Below are positions 17,952 through 28,000 of a stretch of 64,000 nucleotides of DNA, piece by piece. The stretch comes from Bosea sp. 685 (GTDB lineage Bacteria > Pseudomonadota > Alphaproteobacteria > Rhizobiales > Beijerinckiaceae): positions 3,038,001 to 3,102,000 of the forward strand of contig NZ_CP134779.1 of NCBI RefSeq assembly GCF_031884435.1, read 5' to 3'. The translations under genes were made by a program, and so were the position numbers. The first letter of the stretch is position 1, and each line of letters opens with the position of its first letter. Below the pieces are notes generated by a model. That model saw only the letters and a list, made by a program, of their open reading frames with translations. It was not told the origin of the DNA and did no database searches.

Positions 17952-18380
17952 ATGGAGCAAATGCCGATCGGCGCGCTGTCGGAGGCGACGGGCGTCAAGG
18001 TTCCGACGATCCGCTTCTACGAGGAGATCGGGCTCCTGCCCGCCCCCATTCGCACGCAGAGCAACCGCCGCAGCTATGGCGACGCTCATCTGCAGCGCCT
18101 GCGCTTCATCCGGCATGCGCGCGATCTCGGCTTCGCCGTCGACGATATCCGCGAATTGCTGGCGATGGCGGCCGAGCCGCAGGCCTCATGCGACCGCGCC
18201 GACAGCATCGCGCAACGCCATCTCGCCGATGTCGAGCGGCGCATCGCCCAGCTCCAGTCGCTGCGCGGCGAGCTCCAGCGCATGGTCGGCGAATGCCAGC
18301 ACGGTCGGGTCGCCGAATGCCGGGTGATCGAATCCCTCGCCGATCACGGCCACTGCCTGCACGATCACCGCGTGGCCTGA
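17952..18380 (+). CDS. MerR family regulator, divalent-metal (ZntR/CadR/PbrR) type
   Basis: 142-residue metal-sensing activator. The N-terminal winged helix reads PIGALSEATGVKVPTIRFYE, then a long dimerisation helix at about 75-115. Cys80, Cys115 and Cys123 occupy the positions used by Zn/Cd/Pb-sensing MerR proteins (Cu sensors lack the first), with an extra Cys135 in a His-rich tail ending HCLHDHRVA. ATG 17952 is preferred over the adjacent GTG because AGGAGG lies 7 bases upstream. No metal pump gene lies nearby, so its targets are elsewhere or it is autoregulatory. Confidence 0.88.
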   Translation: MEQMPIGALSEATGVKVPTIRFYEEIGLLPAPIRTQSNRRSYGDAHLQRLRFIRHARDLGFAVDDIRELLAMAAEPQASCDRADSIAQRHLADVERRIAQLQSLRGELQRMVGECQHGRVAECRVIESLADHGHCLHDHRVA

Positions 18381-18409
18381 ACAAAAAAGGCGGGCTCGAG
18401 AGCCCGCCT
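18381..18409 (-). terminator. Rho-independent terminator for ndk (read on minus strand)
   Basis: Perfect stem AGGCGGGCTC / GAGCCCGCCT (18388-18409, 2-base loop). On the minus strand it is followed by a run of six T. It lies about 100 bases beyond the ndk stop and could also end merR transcription coming from the other side. Confidence 0.75.
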
Positions 18410-18505
18410 GCACATCGTGCAATCCAGCATCATCCTGAAACTGCGCCGCTGGGCGGCTTGCCCAAGACGACCGCGTGACAAGACGACGGCGTGGATTTTG
18501 AGAGA

Positions 18506-18928
18506 TCAGCCGACGATCTCGTTGCCGGCGAAGAACTGCGCGATCTCGATCGCGGCCGTCTCAGGCGCGTCGGAGCCGTGCACAGTGTTCTCGCCGACCG
18601 ACTGAGCGAAGAGCTTGCGGATCGTGCCCTCGGCAGCATTGGCCGGGTTGGTGGCGCCCATCACGTCGCGATAGGTCGCAATCGCGTTCTCGCCTTCGAG
18701 AACCTGCACCACGACCGGGGCGGAGATCATGAACTCGACCAGCTCGCCGAAGAAGGGACGTGCCGAGTGAACCGCATAGAACGTCTCGGCCTGGGCCTTG
18801 GTCATCTGGATGCGCTTCTGCGCGACGATGCGCAGGCCGGCCTTCTCGATGACCGCGTTGACCGCGCCGGTGAGATTGCGCCGCGTCGCATCGGGCTTGA
18901 GAATGGAGAAGGTACGCTGGACAGCCAT
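18506..18928 (-). CDS. ndk: Nucleoside diphosphate kinase
   Basis: Moves the terminal phosphate of NTPs to NDPs through a phosphohistidine. The 140-residue protein is full length, with the nucleotide-binding start [17 protein letters not shown], active-site His117 in NTVHGSD and ALEG-like VLEGENAI. A terminator lies downstream. It is a single-gene unit next to a Sel1-repeat protein on the same strand. Confidence 0.97.
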   Translation of the reverse strand: MAVQRTFSILKPDATRRNLTGAVNAVIEKAGLRIVAQKRIQMTKAQAETFYAVHSARPFFGELVEFMISAPVVVQVLEGENAIATYRDVMGATNPANAAEGTIRKLFAQSVGENTVHGSDAPETAAIEIAQFFAGNEIVG

Positions 18929-19026
18929 CGTTGGTTCCTTAGGGACAATCTGGGAGTGCGCGGCTTATAGCGACCGCTTTCCCGCCCCACAAGGCTCGCC
19001 GGGGCTTCGGCGGATCGCTGCGGCAA

Positions 19027-19296
19027 TCAATGGCGCGTCAGGAAGCTGCGGGCCTCGCGCAGCGCCTCGGCGATCTCATCGCGCGTCATTTCGAGCGCCA
19101 GTTCCTGGCGATGGGCGGCGGCCCGGCCACAACCGCGCGCCTGGGCGACGTTGAACCATTTCTGCGCCGCGACGAGGTCGACCGGCTGATTGCGGCCCGC
19201 TGCGTACATCAGCCCAAGCTCGTAATAAGCCTCGGCAGATGCTTCCGTCGGGATCACCAGCGAAGCGGGGATCGCGCTCATTTCCATGCGTGCCAT
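19027..19296 (-). CDS. Small Sel1-like repeat protein
   Basis: About 89 residues from ATG 19296 (MARMEMSAIPASLVIPTEAS). The single Sel1-like helical pair AYYELGLMYAAGRNQPVDLV, AAQKWFNVAQARG is followed by a helical tail (EMTRDEIAEALREA). This short cytoplasmic protein type is common upstream of ndk-like genes in Rhizobiales. It is probably a protein-interaction module, with no known activity. The frame is open to 19485 upstream but that stretch is not protein-like for the family. Confidence 0.75.
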   Translation of the reverse strand: MARMEMSAIPASLVIPTEASAEAYYELGLMYAAGRNQPVDLVAAQKWFNVAQARGCGRAAAHRQELALEMTRDEIAEALREARSFLTRH

Positions 19297-19557
19297 GACA
19301 GCCACCCTCTTGTCCTGTTGCGCCGAGCACCCGTCCAGGGCCGCGGCTGGTGACGACGAGATTTGGCCACAGCCCTTAAAGAGGCCGCTAAAAATCGCGA
19401 TGAATCGAAGCTCAACGAGATGTAATCGCCGGGTTAAATCAACGAAGGATTCATGCTGGAAGCACGAAAAGCCATGTGATTTCAAAGACCTCTCGTTTGG
19501 TCAGCGTTCGCCGCGTTGACGCGATGTTCACCTTGGCGCGCGGTTGCCCGCTTCATT

Positions 19558-19597
19558 CTCCCGTTAAAGCAGGCTTGCTCCCGTTAAAGCAGGCTTG
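19558..19597. repeat. Perfect 20-bp tandem duplication
   Basis: CTCCCGTTAAAGCAGGCTTG occurs twice head to tail (19558-19577 and 19578-19597). It lies in the 375-bp region 19297-19671 between the Sel1 and DUF2147 genes; apart from this duplication and the dyad at 19619 I see nothing there. Confidence 0.85.
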
Positions 19598-19618
19598 GAG
19601 ACGGATCGTGCCTCCGAT

Positions 19619-19638
19619 ATGGTTCATATCTGAACCAT
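19619..19638. promoter_or_regulatory. Candidate operator of the DUF2147 gene
   Basis: Inverted repeat with perfect 8-bp arms ATGGTTCA and TGAACCAT around TATC, ending 33 bases before the DUF2147 start. It has the size of a dimeric repressor site. No cognate regulator lies next to it. Confidence 0.5.
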
Positions 19639-19671
19639 GCAGCATAGCTGGTCGGATAAGGGAGGATCGAC

Positions 19672-20064
19672 ATGAACAAGCACGCAATCGCAGGCCGCCC
19701 CAAGCTTCTGGGTCTCGGGATCCTGATCGGAATGGCTGCGACGCCTGCAATGGCCCAGGATGTCACCGGCACATGGCTGCGCGATACCGGCGCCTCGCGC
19801 GTCCGCTTCGCCAAATGCGGTGAAGCGGTCTGCGGCACCATCGCCTGGCTCAAGGATCCCAACGGTCCTGCCAAGATCGGCCAGCGCATCTTCTACGACA
19901 TGAAGCCGGCCGGCACCGGCAAATGGAGCGGCAGCGCCTTCAACCCCGAGGACGGCAAGACCTATTCGGGCACGATGACGCTGGCCGGCGACGCACTGAC
20001 GACATCGGGCTGTGTGCTCGGCGGGCTGATCTGTCGCTCGGTAAAGTGGTCACGGGCGAACTGA
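19672..20064 (+). CDS. DUF2147 family exported protein
   Basis: 130 residues with a signal peptide (to about residue 28, ATPAMAQD). The mature DUF2147 domain shows VTGTWLRDTGASRVRFAKCG, VCGTIAWLKDPNG and the C-terminal SGCVLGGLICRSVKWSR. Cysteines near 60, 65, 113 and 119 may pair in the periplasm. The family occurs widely in Proteobacteria, is lipocalin-like in outline and has no established enzymatic role. The start is supported by GGGAGGATCGAC just upstream. Confidence 0.88.
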   Translation: MNKHAIAGRPKLLGLGILIGMAATPAMAQDVTGTWLRDTGASRVRFAKCGEAVCGTIAWLKDPNGPAKIGQRIFYDMKPAGTGKWSGSAFNPEDGKTYSGTMTLAGDALTTSGCVLGGLICRSVKWSRAN

Positions 20065-20096
20065 CGCGCGAAGCGCAGGCGGAGCTGCGGCCTCAT

Positions 20097-20189
20097 CGTC
20101 ATGGTCGGGCTTGTCCCGACCATCCACGTCTTCGCCGGTCGAGACCTGTGTTCAAGGCGTGGATGCTCGCCACAAGGGCGAGCATGACG
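20097..20189. repeat. Long palindromic intergenic repeat (family F)
   Basis: The left arm begins CGTCATGGTCGGGCTTGTCC and the right arm ends GGGCGAGCATGACG. The arms are imperfect reverse complements over about 32 bases, with a 'TCTTCGCC...GACC' centre. It separates the convergent DUF2147 and GST genes. Confidence 0.75.
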
Positions 20190-20199
20190 GCTTCAAGCC

Positions 20200-20907
20200 T
20201 CAGCGTGCCTTCTGGCCGAACAACATCGCGTGCTCCTCGGGCGCGCGCTGCTCCGGCGGCTTGCGCAGCTCCGAAGCGACGGCAAGGCCACGCTCGACGG
20301 CCGGTCGTGCTAGCATCGTCGCGATCCAGCGCTCGACATGGGGGAACTGCTTGATGTCCTGGCCCTGGCGCTCCCAACCGCGCGCCCAACCGATGCAAGC
20401 CATATCGGCGATCGAATAGTCGCCGGTGATGTAGTCGCGACCGGCGAGGCGCTTGTTCAGGACGCCATAGAGGCGGTTCGCCTCGTTGGTATAGCGCTCG
20501 ATGGCATAGGGCACCTGCTCGGGTGCATAGAGCCGGAAATGATGGGTCTGGCCGAGCATCGGACCAAAGCCGCCCATCTGCCAGAACAGCCATTCATCGA
20601 CCGCGACGCGGCCGCGCTCCTCGGTGGGATAGAACTTGCCGGTCTTGCGACCGAGATATTGCAGGATCGCGCCGGATTCGAAGACCGAGATCGGCTTCCC
20701 GTCCGGCCCCTCGGGATCGACGATCGCGGGCATGCGGTTATTGGGCGAGATCGCCAGGAACTCCGGCTTGAACTGGTCGCCCTTGCCGATGTTCACGGGA
20801 ATGACGGTGTAGGGCAGCCCGCACTCCTCGAGCATGATCGAGATTTTCCAGCCATTCGGGGTTGGCCAGTAATGGAGGTCGATCGGCTTGGTCTGGCTGG
20901 CGGACAT
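20200..20907 (-). CDS. Glutathione S-transferase, YfcG/YghU-like (nu class)
   Basis: Cytosolic GST-fold protein of 235 residues from ATG 20907. The N-terminal thioredoxin domain has IDLHYWPTPNGWKISIMLEE, the NNRMPAIVDP cis-proline motif and FESGAILQYLG. The C-terminal helical domain includes YSIADMACIGWARGWE. The TPNGWK stretch near the N-terminus is typical of the disulfide-bond reductase group (YfcG, YghU) that binds glutathione disulfide rather than classic conjugating GSTs. An upstream extension to 21006 is not conserved. Confidence 0.88.
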   Translation of the reverse strand: MSASQTKPIDLHYWPTPNGWKISIMLEECGLPYTVIPVNIGKGDQFKPEFLAISPNNRMPAIVDPEGPDGKPISVFESGAILQYLGRKTGKFYPTEERGRVAVDEWLFWQMGGFGPMLGQTHHFRLYAPEQVPYAIERYTNEANRLYGVLNKRLAGRDYITGDYSIADMACIGWARGWERQGQDIKQFPHVERWIATMLARPAVERGLAVASELRKPPEQRAPEEHAMLFGQKAR

Positions 20908-21045
20908 GCTGAAGCTTCCTGTCGCGAGTGGCGGAGCCGCAAGATGTAGGCCTCCCGAGCGCTGCCCGGAAGTGCATCCGGCCCGCTTGGCGCGCGGCCT
21001 TGCCATGTCGTGAAAACGCGCCGCCTGGGGCAGCGCGCTCGGCCG

Positions 21046-21540
21046 CTACGGCTCGATCACGAATTTGAAGCCCTCATGGCTCTGGGCGAAACCGAGATTG
21101 ACGTAAAAGCGATGCGCGTCGACGCGCGCCTTGTCGGAGGTCAGCTCGACGATGCCTGCCCCCTTCTCCCCAGCGAAGGCGAGCGCGTGGCGCATCATCA
21201 CTGCGCCGATGCCTAGGCTGCGGCTCTCGGGCGCGACATGGACGCTTTCGATCTTGGCACGCTTGCGACCGCGCGCGACGAGCCCGGGGATCAGCGTGAC
21301 CTGGAAGGTGCCGACGACCCGCCCCAACCGCTCCGCCACGAACAATGTGTTGTGAGGGCTGGCCGCGATCTCGTCGAAGGCATCGAGATAAGCTGGATGT
21401 GCGACCTCGACGGCGATCTCCTCGAGGCTCCTGGGCTGCCGCGCCGCGCCCAGCATGATCAGGGTGGCGATGCGGGGCGCGTCGGTCCGCACGGCCTTGC
21501 GGATCGTGATCTCCGCGGGATCGATGGCGCTGCGGCTCAT
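21046..21540 (-). CDS. GNAT family N-acetyltransferase
   Basis: 164-residue acetyl-CoA-dependent acetyltransferase. The N-terminal beta strand is EITIRKAVRTDAPRIATLIM. The acetyl-CoA-binding loop is ESVHVAPESRSLGIGAVMMR, the usual Q/RxxGxG/A replaced by RSLGIG, and HRFYVNLGF ends the fold. It resembles amino-acid or small-molecule acetyltransferases with an unknown acceptor. It lies downstream of another GNAT gene on the same strand. Confidence 0.85.
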   Translation of the reverse strand: MSRSAIDPAEITIRKAVRTDAPRIATLIMLGAARQPRSLEEIAVEVAHPAYLDAFDEIAASPHNTLFVAERLGRVVGTFQVTLIPGLVARGRKRAKIESVHVAPESRSLGIGAVMMRHALAFAGEKGAGIVELTSDKARVDAHRFYVNLGFAQSHEGFKFVIEP

Positions 21541-21600
21541 GCTCTGGTCCTTGATCTCATCATCACTCGAAACTCGCCAGCGCCCGCATCGTTGGAACGA

Positions 21601-22107
21601 TCACTCGGCAAAGAGCCGCTTCGCCATCAGCAGCGTGTTCGGCGTGTCCTCGCGCCCGTCGAAGCGGGCCTGGCGCTGCAGGAAAAAACCCATGCGCTCG
21701 TAGAAGGCGATGGCCGGCTCGTTCTGGCTCTCGACCTCCAAGCGCGCGACCGGGGCTTGCGGAAAGCAGGCCAGCGTCACCTGCAGCAGCGTGCGGCCGA
21801 CACCGATGCCCTGATAGCTCGGGAGCACGTAGAGCCTGGTCAAAAGAGCGGCGCGGTCGCGCTCCAGCCGCGCCGAGGAGGTCGCGATGATCTCCTCGCC
21901 GACCAGGGCGACGAGAAAAGCCCCGCTGTCGCGCCCGAGCTGGGCCGAGAGGTTCTCCAGCGAATGCCAGGCATTGGTGATCTCGGCGACGCGCTGCCAG
22001 CCATAGATGCCGTCATAGGTCGCATGCCAGGTCTCGACCAACAGGCCGCGCACCGCCGGGAGGTCGGCGGGCAGCGCGTCGCGGATGATGAGACCGTCTG
22101 GCGTCAC
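21601..22107 (-). CDS. GNAT family N-acetyltransferase coupled to gatB
   Basis: 168-residue GNAT protein: [20 protein letters not shown], then the core [20 protein letters not shown] (QGIGVG acetyl-CoA loop) and [11 protein letters not shown]. Its GTG start shares bases with the gatB stop (GTGA), so translation is coupled to gatB, an arrangement worth noting. The acceptor is unknown; the [12 protein letters not shown] stretch matches a common uncharacterised GNAT branch. Confidence 0.87.
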   Translation of the reverse strand: MTPDGLIIRDALPADLPAVRGLLVETWHATYDGIYGWQRVAEITNAWHSLENLSAQLGRDSGAFLVALVGEEIIATSSARLERDRAALLTRLYVLPSYQGIGVGRTLLQVTLACFPQAPVARLEVESQNEPAIAFYERMGFFLQRQARFDGREDTPNTLLMAKRLFAE

Positions 22108-23585
22108 TCGATGCCCAGCTTGGCTTTCAGGATCTCGTTCAGGGCCTGCGGGTTGGCCTTGCCGCCGGACGCCTTCATCGCCTGGCCGACGAACCAGCCC
22201 AGCATGGTCGGCTTCGCCTTGACCTGCTCGACCTTGTCGGGATTGGCGGCGATCAGCTCGTCCACCGCCTTCTCGATCGCGCCGGTATCGGTGACCTGCT
22301 TCATGCCGCGGGCCTCGACGATCTCACGCGGGTCGCCACCTTCCGACCAGAGGATCTCGAACAGGTCCTTGGCGATCCGGCCCGAGATGACACCCTGGCC
22401 GATCAGCTCGACCAGCCCGCCGAGCTGGGAAGCCGAGACCGGCGAGGAGCCGACATCCTGGCCCTCCTTGTTCAGCCGGCCGAAGAGCTCGTTGATCACC
22501 CAGTTGGCAGCGGCCTTGCCGTCGCGGCCTTTCGCCACGGCCTCGAAATAGTCGGCCTGCTCGCGCTCGGCGACGAGCACCGAGGCGTCATAGGGCGAGA
22601 GGCCGTATTCCGCGATGAAGCGCGCCTTCTTCGCGTCCGGCAATTCCGGCAGAACGCTCTTCAGCTCCGCGACGAAGGCATCGTCGAATTCGAGCGGCAG
22701 CAGGTCCGGGTCCGGGAAATAGCGGTAGTCATGCGCCTCTTCCTTGGAGCGCATCGAGCGCGTCTCGCCTTTGCCGGGGTCGTAGAGCCGCGTCTCCTGG
22801 TCGATCGTGCCGCCATCCTCGATGACGCCGATCTGGCGGCGCGCCTCGACCTCGACCGCCTGGCCGATGAAGCGGATCGAGTTGACGTTCTTGATCTCGC
22901 AGCGCGTACCCAGCTCCGCTCCGGGCTTGCGGACCGAAACGTTCACGTCGGCGCGCAGATTGCCCTTCTCCATATCGCCATCGCAGGTGCCGAGATAACG
23001 CAGGATGGTGCGCAGCTTGGTGACATAGGCGCGCGCCTCTTCGGCCGAGCGCAGATCCGGCTTCGAGACGATCTCCATCAGTGCCACGCCCGAGCGGTTG
23101 AGATCGACGAAGCTCATCGTCGGATGCTGGTCATGGATCGACTTGCCGGCGTCCTGCTCCAAATGGAGGCGCTCGATGCCGACCGTGATCTGCTCGGTCG
23201 GCGACAGGTCGATGGCGATCTCGCCCTCACCGACAATCGGGCTTTTGTACTGGCTGATCTGGTAACCCTGCGGCAGATCGGGATAGAAGTAGTTCTTGCG
23301 GTCGAAGACCGAACGGTTGTTGATCTGGGCGTTGAGGCCCAAGCCGGTGCGCACGGCCTGGCGGATGCACTCGGCATTGATGACCGGCAACATGCCCGGC
23401 ATGGCGGCATCGACGAGGCTGACATGCTCGTTCGGCTCGGCGCCGAACGCCGAGGAGGCGCCGGAGAAGAGTTTCGCATTGGAGGTCACCTGTGCATGGA
23501 TTTCCATGCCGATCACCACTTCCCAATCGCCGGTCGCTCCCTTGATCAGCTTCTTGGGGTCGGCGGGGCGAACATGCGCGTTCAT
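22104..23585 (-). CDS. gatB: Asp-tRNA(Asn)/Glu-tRNA(Gln) amidotransferase subunit B
   Basis: Binds mischarged tRNA and activates it for amidation. The 493-residue protein starts at ATG 23585 ([13 protein letters not shown]) and shows [50 protein letters not shown] and the C-terminal YqeY-like tail [20 protein letters not shown]. It is separate from gatCA (28.6-30.5 kb), with an RND pump between them. It is divergent from the membrane fusion protein gene. Confidence 0.96.
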   Translation of the reverse strand: MNAHVRPADPKKLIKGATGDWEVVIGMEIHAQVTSNAKLFSGASSAFGAEPNEHVSLVDAAMPGMLPVINAECIRQAVRTGLGLNAQINNRSVFDRKNYFYPDLPQGYQISQYKSPIVGEGEIAIDLSPTEQITVGIERLHLEQDAGKSIHDQHPTMSFVDLNRSGVALMEIVSKPDLRSAEEARAYVTKLRTILRYLGTCDGDMEKGNLRADVNVSVRKPGAELGTRCEIKNVNSIRFIGQAVEVEARRQIGVIEDGGTIDQETRLYDPGKGETRSMRSKEEAHDYRYFPDPDLLPLEFDDAFVAELKSVLPELPDAKKARFIAEYGLSPYDASVLVAEREQADYFEAVAKGRDGKAAANWVINELFGRLNKEGQDVGSSPVSASQLGGLVELIGQGVISGRIAKDLFEILWSEGGDPREIVEARGMKQVTDTGAIEKAVDELIAANPDKVEQVKAKPTMLGWFVGQAMKASGGKANPQALNEILKAKLGIE

Positions 23586-23814
23586 CTTGGCTCTTTCGAC
23601 TTGAAAATCTCGGCTACGGGTTACGATTTCGGCGCGCGGCCGGCAAGCGGCTGTTGCCCTCCTGTCACCACTTGGCCGTATTGTGGCGTATTTGCCCTCT
23701 GTTTGCCTTAGTGTCGAGTGAACGATCTTGACAATCGTCAGTCCGATCCCCTTCTTGCAGCAAAATCCGGAAACCTTCGCTGGTTGCGCCGGTCCTGCTA
23801 TCCGGAGTCCGTCC

Positions 23815-24972
23815 ATGACATATCGCCGCGCCACGGGTTTCGGACTCGTCGTCACGTCCGCCGCGCTGACTTTCGTCGCCGCCGCGGCCCTCGCCCAGGG
23901 TGCGCCGCCGGCGCCGCCCGTGCAGGTTTCGGCTCCGCTCGCCAAGCGCGTCACCAACTGGGACGAGTATACCGGCCGCTTCGAAGCAAGCGAGCAGGTT
24001 GAAATTCGCGCCCGGGTCTCGGGCTTCCTGGATTCCCTGCATTTCCGTGACGGCGATCTCGTCAGCAAGGGCGACCTGCTCTTCACCATCGATCCGCGCC
24101 CCTACCGGCTCTCGGTCGATGTCTCGCGCGCCGATGTGGCGCGCGCCAAGGCGCAGGTCGAGCTGGCGCAGAACGAGGTCGAGCGCGCCGAGGGCCTGAC
24201 CCAGAACCGCACCATCACGGCCCGCGACATCGACCAGCGCCGCGCCAACCTCAACAGCGCGATCGGCACCCTGCAGGGAGCCGAAGCCAACCTCAAGACG
24301 GCCGAGCTCAATCTCGAATGGACCCAGGTGCGCGCGCCCCTCTCGGGCCGCATCTCCAACCGGCGCGTCGACCCGGGCAATCTCGTCGCCGGCGGGCAAT
24401 CGGGGGCGACGCTGCTGACCACGATCGTCGCCGTCGACCCGATCAACTTCGTCTTCGATACCTCCGAGGCCGATTATCTGCGCTATTCGCGGCTGGCTGG
24501 AAACCTGCGCAAGGTCACCAGCCGCAACGAGGGCAGCCCAGCCGAGGTGCGCCTGGCGGATGAGCGCGAGTGGAAGCGCAGGGGCAAGATCGACTTTGTC
24601 GACAACGCTCTTAACGCCCGCTCCGGCACCATCCGGGGCCGCGCCGTATTCGAGAACAAGGACCAGTTCCTGACGCCTGGCACCTTCGGGCGACTGCGCC
24701 TCTTCGCCGGCGAGGCCGATGCCTTGCTCGTGCCCGACACCGTCATCGTCTCCGACCAGGCCAGCAAGATCGTCCTGACCGTCGGCCCCGAGAACAAGGT
24801 CGTGCCCAAGCCCGTCGTGCTTGGTCAGATCAGCGATGGCCTGCGCGTCATTCGCGAGGGCCTCGCCCCCACGGACAAGGTCATCATCGGCGGCCTCGCC
24901 AACCCGATGGTGCGCCCTGGCGGGACGGTGACGCCACAGCCCGGCGAGATCAAGCCGACCGTTACGAACTGA
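23815..24972 (+). CDS. RND efflux periplasmic adaptor (membrane fusion protein)
   Basis: 385-residue HlyD/AcrA-type adaptor. A signal peptide is present (to about residue 28, ALAQG). Then lipoyl half-domains and a helical hairpin: [19 protein letters not shown], the coiled-coil hairpin at about 90-155, and [20 protein letters not shown]. Beta-barrel and membrane-proximal domains follow. There is no lipobox cysteine, unlike E. coli AcrA. It precedes the RND pump gene by 70 bases and forms an operon with it. No outer-membrane channel gene accompanies the pair. Confidence 0.92.
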   Translation: MTYRRATGFGLVVTSAALTFVAAAALAQGAPPAPPVQVSAPLAKRVTNWDEYTGRFEASEQVEIRARVSGFLDSLHFRDGDLVSKGDLLFTIDPRPYRLSVDVSRADVARAKAQVELAQNEVERAEGLTQNRTITARDIDQRRANLNSAIGTLQGAEANLKTAELNLEWTQVRAPLSGRISNRRVDPGNLVAGGQSGATLLTTIVAVDPINFVFDTSEADYLRYSRLAGNLRKVTSRNEGSPAEVRLADEREWKRRGKIDFVDNALNARSGTIRGRAVFENKDQFLTPGTFGRLRLFAGEADALLVPDTVIVSDQASKIVLTVGPENKVVPKPVVLGQISDGLRVIREGLAPTDKVIIGGLANPMVRPGGTVTPQPGEIKPTVTN

Positions 24973-25042
24973 CCGTTCGCCCCCGATCTGAGCCACGGAC
25001 GGCGCCTCGCCGTCCGCCCTGCCTTCCGGCCAGGAAACGCCC

Positions 25043-28000
25043 ATGTTCCGTTTCGCGCATTTCTTCATCGACCGGCCGATCTTCGCGACCGTGCTGTCGA
25101 TCCTTCTGACCATCGCGGGCGCGATCGCCCAGCGCGGTCTGCCGATCGCCGAATATCCCGAGATCGCCCCGCCGACAGTTACGATCACGGCAAGCTATCC
25201 CGGCGCCTCGGCCGAGGTCGTCGCCTCGACGGTCGCGGCCCCGATCGAGCAGGAGGTCAACGGCGTCGACGACATGCTCTATATTTCGTCGCAATCGACC
25301 GGCGACGGGCGCGTCACGATCTCAGTCGTGTTCAAGGCCGGCACCGATGTCGACCAGGCTCAGGTGCTGGTGCAGAACCGCGTCTCCGCGGCCGAGCCGC
25401 GCCTGCCGCAGGATGTGCGCACGCTCGGCCTGCAGGTCCGCAAGGCCTCGCCCGACTTCCTGATGGTCATCCACATGCTGTCGCCCGACGGCTCGCGCGA
25501 CCAGCAATATGTCTCGAACTACACCACGCTCAACGTCAAGGACGTGCTGACCCGCGTCGACGGCGTCGGCGACGTCCAGGTCTTCGGTGCGCGCGACTAC
25601 GCGATGCGGGTCTGGCTCGATCCTGCCAAGGTCGCGGCGCGCAACCTGACCGCCAGCGATGTCGTCTCCGCGATCCGCGCCGCCAACATCCAGGTCGCGG
25701 CGGGCGCGATCAACCAGCCACCGGCCAAGTCGGACGGCGCCTTCCAGCTGTCAGTCAACACGCTCGGACGCCTCACCAGCATCGAAGAATTCTACGACAT
25801 CGTCGTGCGCTCCGACGCCGATGGCGGCACGATCCGCGTGCGAGACATCGCTCGCGTCGAACTGGGTGCGCAGGACTATCTGTCGAACTCCTATCTCGAC
25901 AACAAGGAAGCGGTCGCGATCGGTGTCTTCCAGCGTCCGGGCTCGAACGCGCTGGCGGCCTCCGAATCCCTCATCAAGACGATGCAGACGCTGTCGAAGG
26001 ACTTCCCCGGCGGGCTCGAATACAGGATCGTCTACAATCCGACGGAGTTCATCGCGGAATCCGTCTCCGCCGTCGTGCAGACGCTGCTCGAGGCGATCGT
26101 GCTCGTCGTCATCGTCGTGATTCTGTTCCTGCAGACCTGGCGTGCCGCGATCATCCCGATCATCGCGATCCCGGTTTCGCTGGTCGGCACCTTCCTGGTC
26201 ATGAGCGCGGTCGGAATCTCGTTCAACACGATCTCGCTGCTGGCGCTCGTGCTGGCGATCGGCATCGTCGTCGACGACGCGATCGTCGTCGTCGAGAATG
26301 TCGAGCGCTATCTCGCGCAAGGGATGAGCGCCAAGGACGCTGCGCACAAGACCATGGACGAGGTCGGCGGCGCCCTGCTTGCGATCGCCCTCGTGCTTTG
26401 CGCCGTGTTCATCCCGACCGCCTTCATCACCGGCCTGCAAGGCACGTTCTACCAGCAGTTCGCGGTGACCATCGCGGCCTCGACGATGATCTCGTGCTTC
26501 GTATCGCTGACGCTGTCGCCGGCCTTGTCGGCGATCCTGCTGAAGCCGCATAGCCATGAGGAGCCGAAGGGCTTCATCGCGGCCCTCGGCGCGCCGATCC
26601 GCTGGTTCTTCAAATATTTCAACAAGGGTTTCGACTGGCTCTCGCGCGGGTATGGCGCGGTGACTTCGCGTCTCATTCGCGTCAGCGTCCTGATGCTGCT
26701 GGTCTATGCCGCCTTGATAGCGGTCGCCGGCCAGCGCCTCGTTGCAATCCCGACAGGCCTGGTGCCGCAACTCGACCGCGGCTACTTCATCGCCGTCTTC
26801 CAGCTTCCCGCAGGCTCCTCCTTGCCGCGAACGGACGCGGTCATCCGCAAGGCGACCGACATGCTGCTGTCGCGGCCCGGCGTCGCCCATGCCGTTGCAT
26901 TTGCCGGCCTCGACGGCGCGACCTTCACCCTGGCGCCCAATGCCGGCGTCGCCTTCGTCACTCTCTCGGACTTCAGGGAACGAGCCAAGGCTGGCCTGAC
27001 GACCCAAGGCATCCTCAACGACCTACGCACCCAGCTATTCCAGATCAACGAGGCCTTCTCCCTGGTGATCGAGCCCCCGGCCGTTCCTGGCATCGGCAAT
27101 GGCGGCGGACTTAAGGGCTACGTCCAGGATCGCAGCGGGCGCGGCCTCGCCGCGCTGGAAGGCGCGACCTGGGCCGTGGCGGGAACCGCAGGGCAGTCTC
27201 CGGGCATCCAGCAGCCCTTCACCCTGTTCTCGACCAAGACGCCGCAGATCTTTGCCGATATCGACCGGACCAAGGCGGAAATGCTCGGCGTACCCGTGAC
27301 CCGCGTGTTCGAGACCCTCTCGGTCTATATGGGCTCGGCTTACGTCAACGATTTCAACATCCTCGGCCGCACCTTCCGGGTGACGGCGCAAGCCGACAAC
27401 CCCTACCGGCTCGACGTCCGCGACGTCGCCGCCTTGAAGACGCGCAACGCCGATGGCGAGATGGTGCCGATCGGCTCGGTCGCGACCTTCTCCAACACGA
27501 CCGGCGCCTATCGCGTGCCGCGCTACAACCTCTACCCGGCGGCCGAAGTGCAGCTTTCGATGGCGCGCGGCTACTCGACAGGCCAGGGCATCGCGGCCGT
27601 GGAGGAGATCGCGCACAAGGTGCTGCCGTCCGGCTTCGGCTTCGAATGGACCGAGATCGCGCTGCAGGAGAAACTCGCCGGCAACACTGCGATCATCGCG
27701 TTTGGCCTCGCCGTCGTCTTCGTCTTCCTGCTGCTGGCGGCGCTGTACGAGAGCTGGACCTTGCCGCTCGCGGTCATCCTGATCGTGCCGATGTGTATTC
27801 TCGCGGCGATGGTCGGCGTCGGCTACAAGGGCTTCGACCGCAACGTGCTGGTCGATATCGGTCTCGTCGTGCTCGTCGGCCTCGCCGCGAAGAACGCGAT
27901 CCTTATCGTCGAGTTCGCCAAGCAGGCGGAAGACGAGGGCATGAACCGGCGTGAGGCCGCGATCGCCGCGGCCAGGACCCGGCTGCGGCCGATCCTGATG

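Noticed and set aside
19558..19597. Tandem 20-mer considered as the start of a CRISPR array
   Set aside because: Only two copies, directly abutting with no spacer, and no cas genes.
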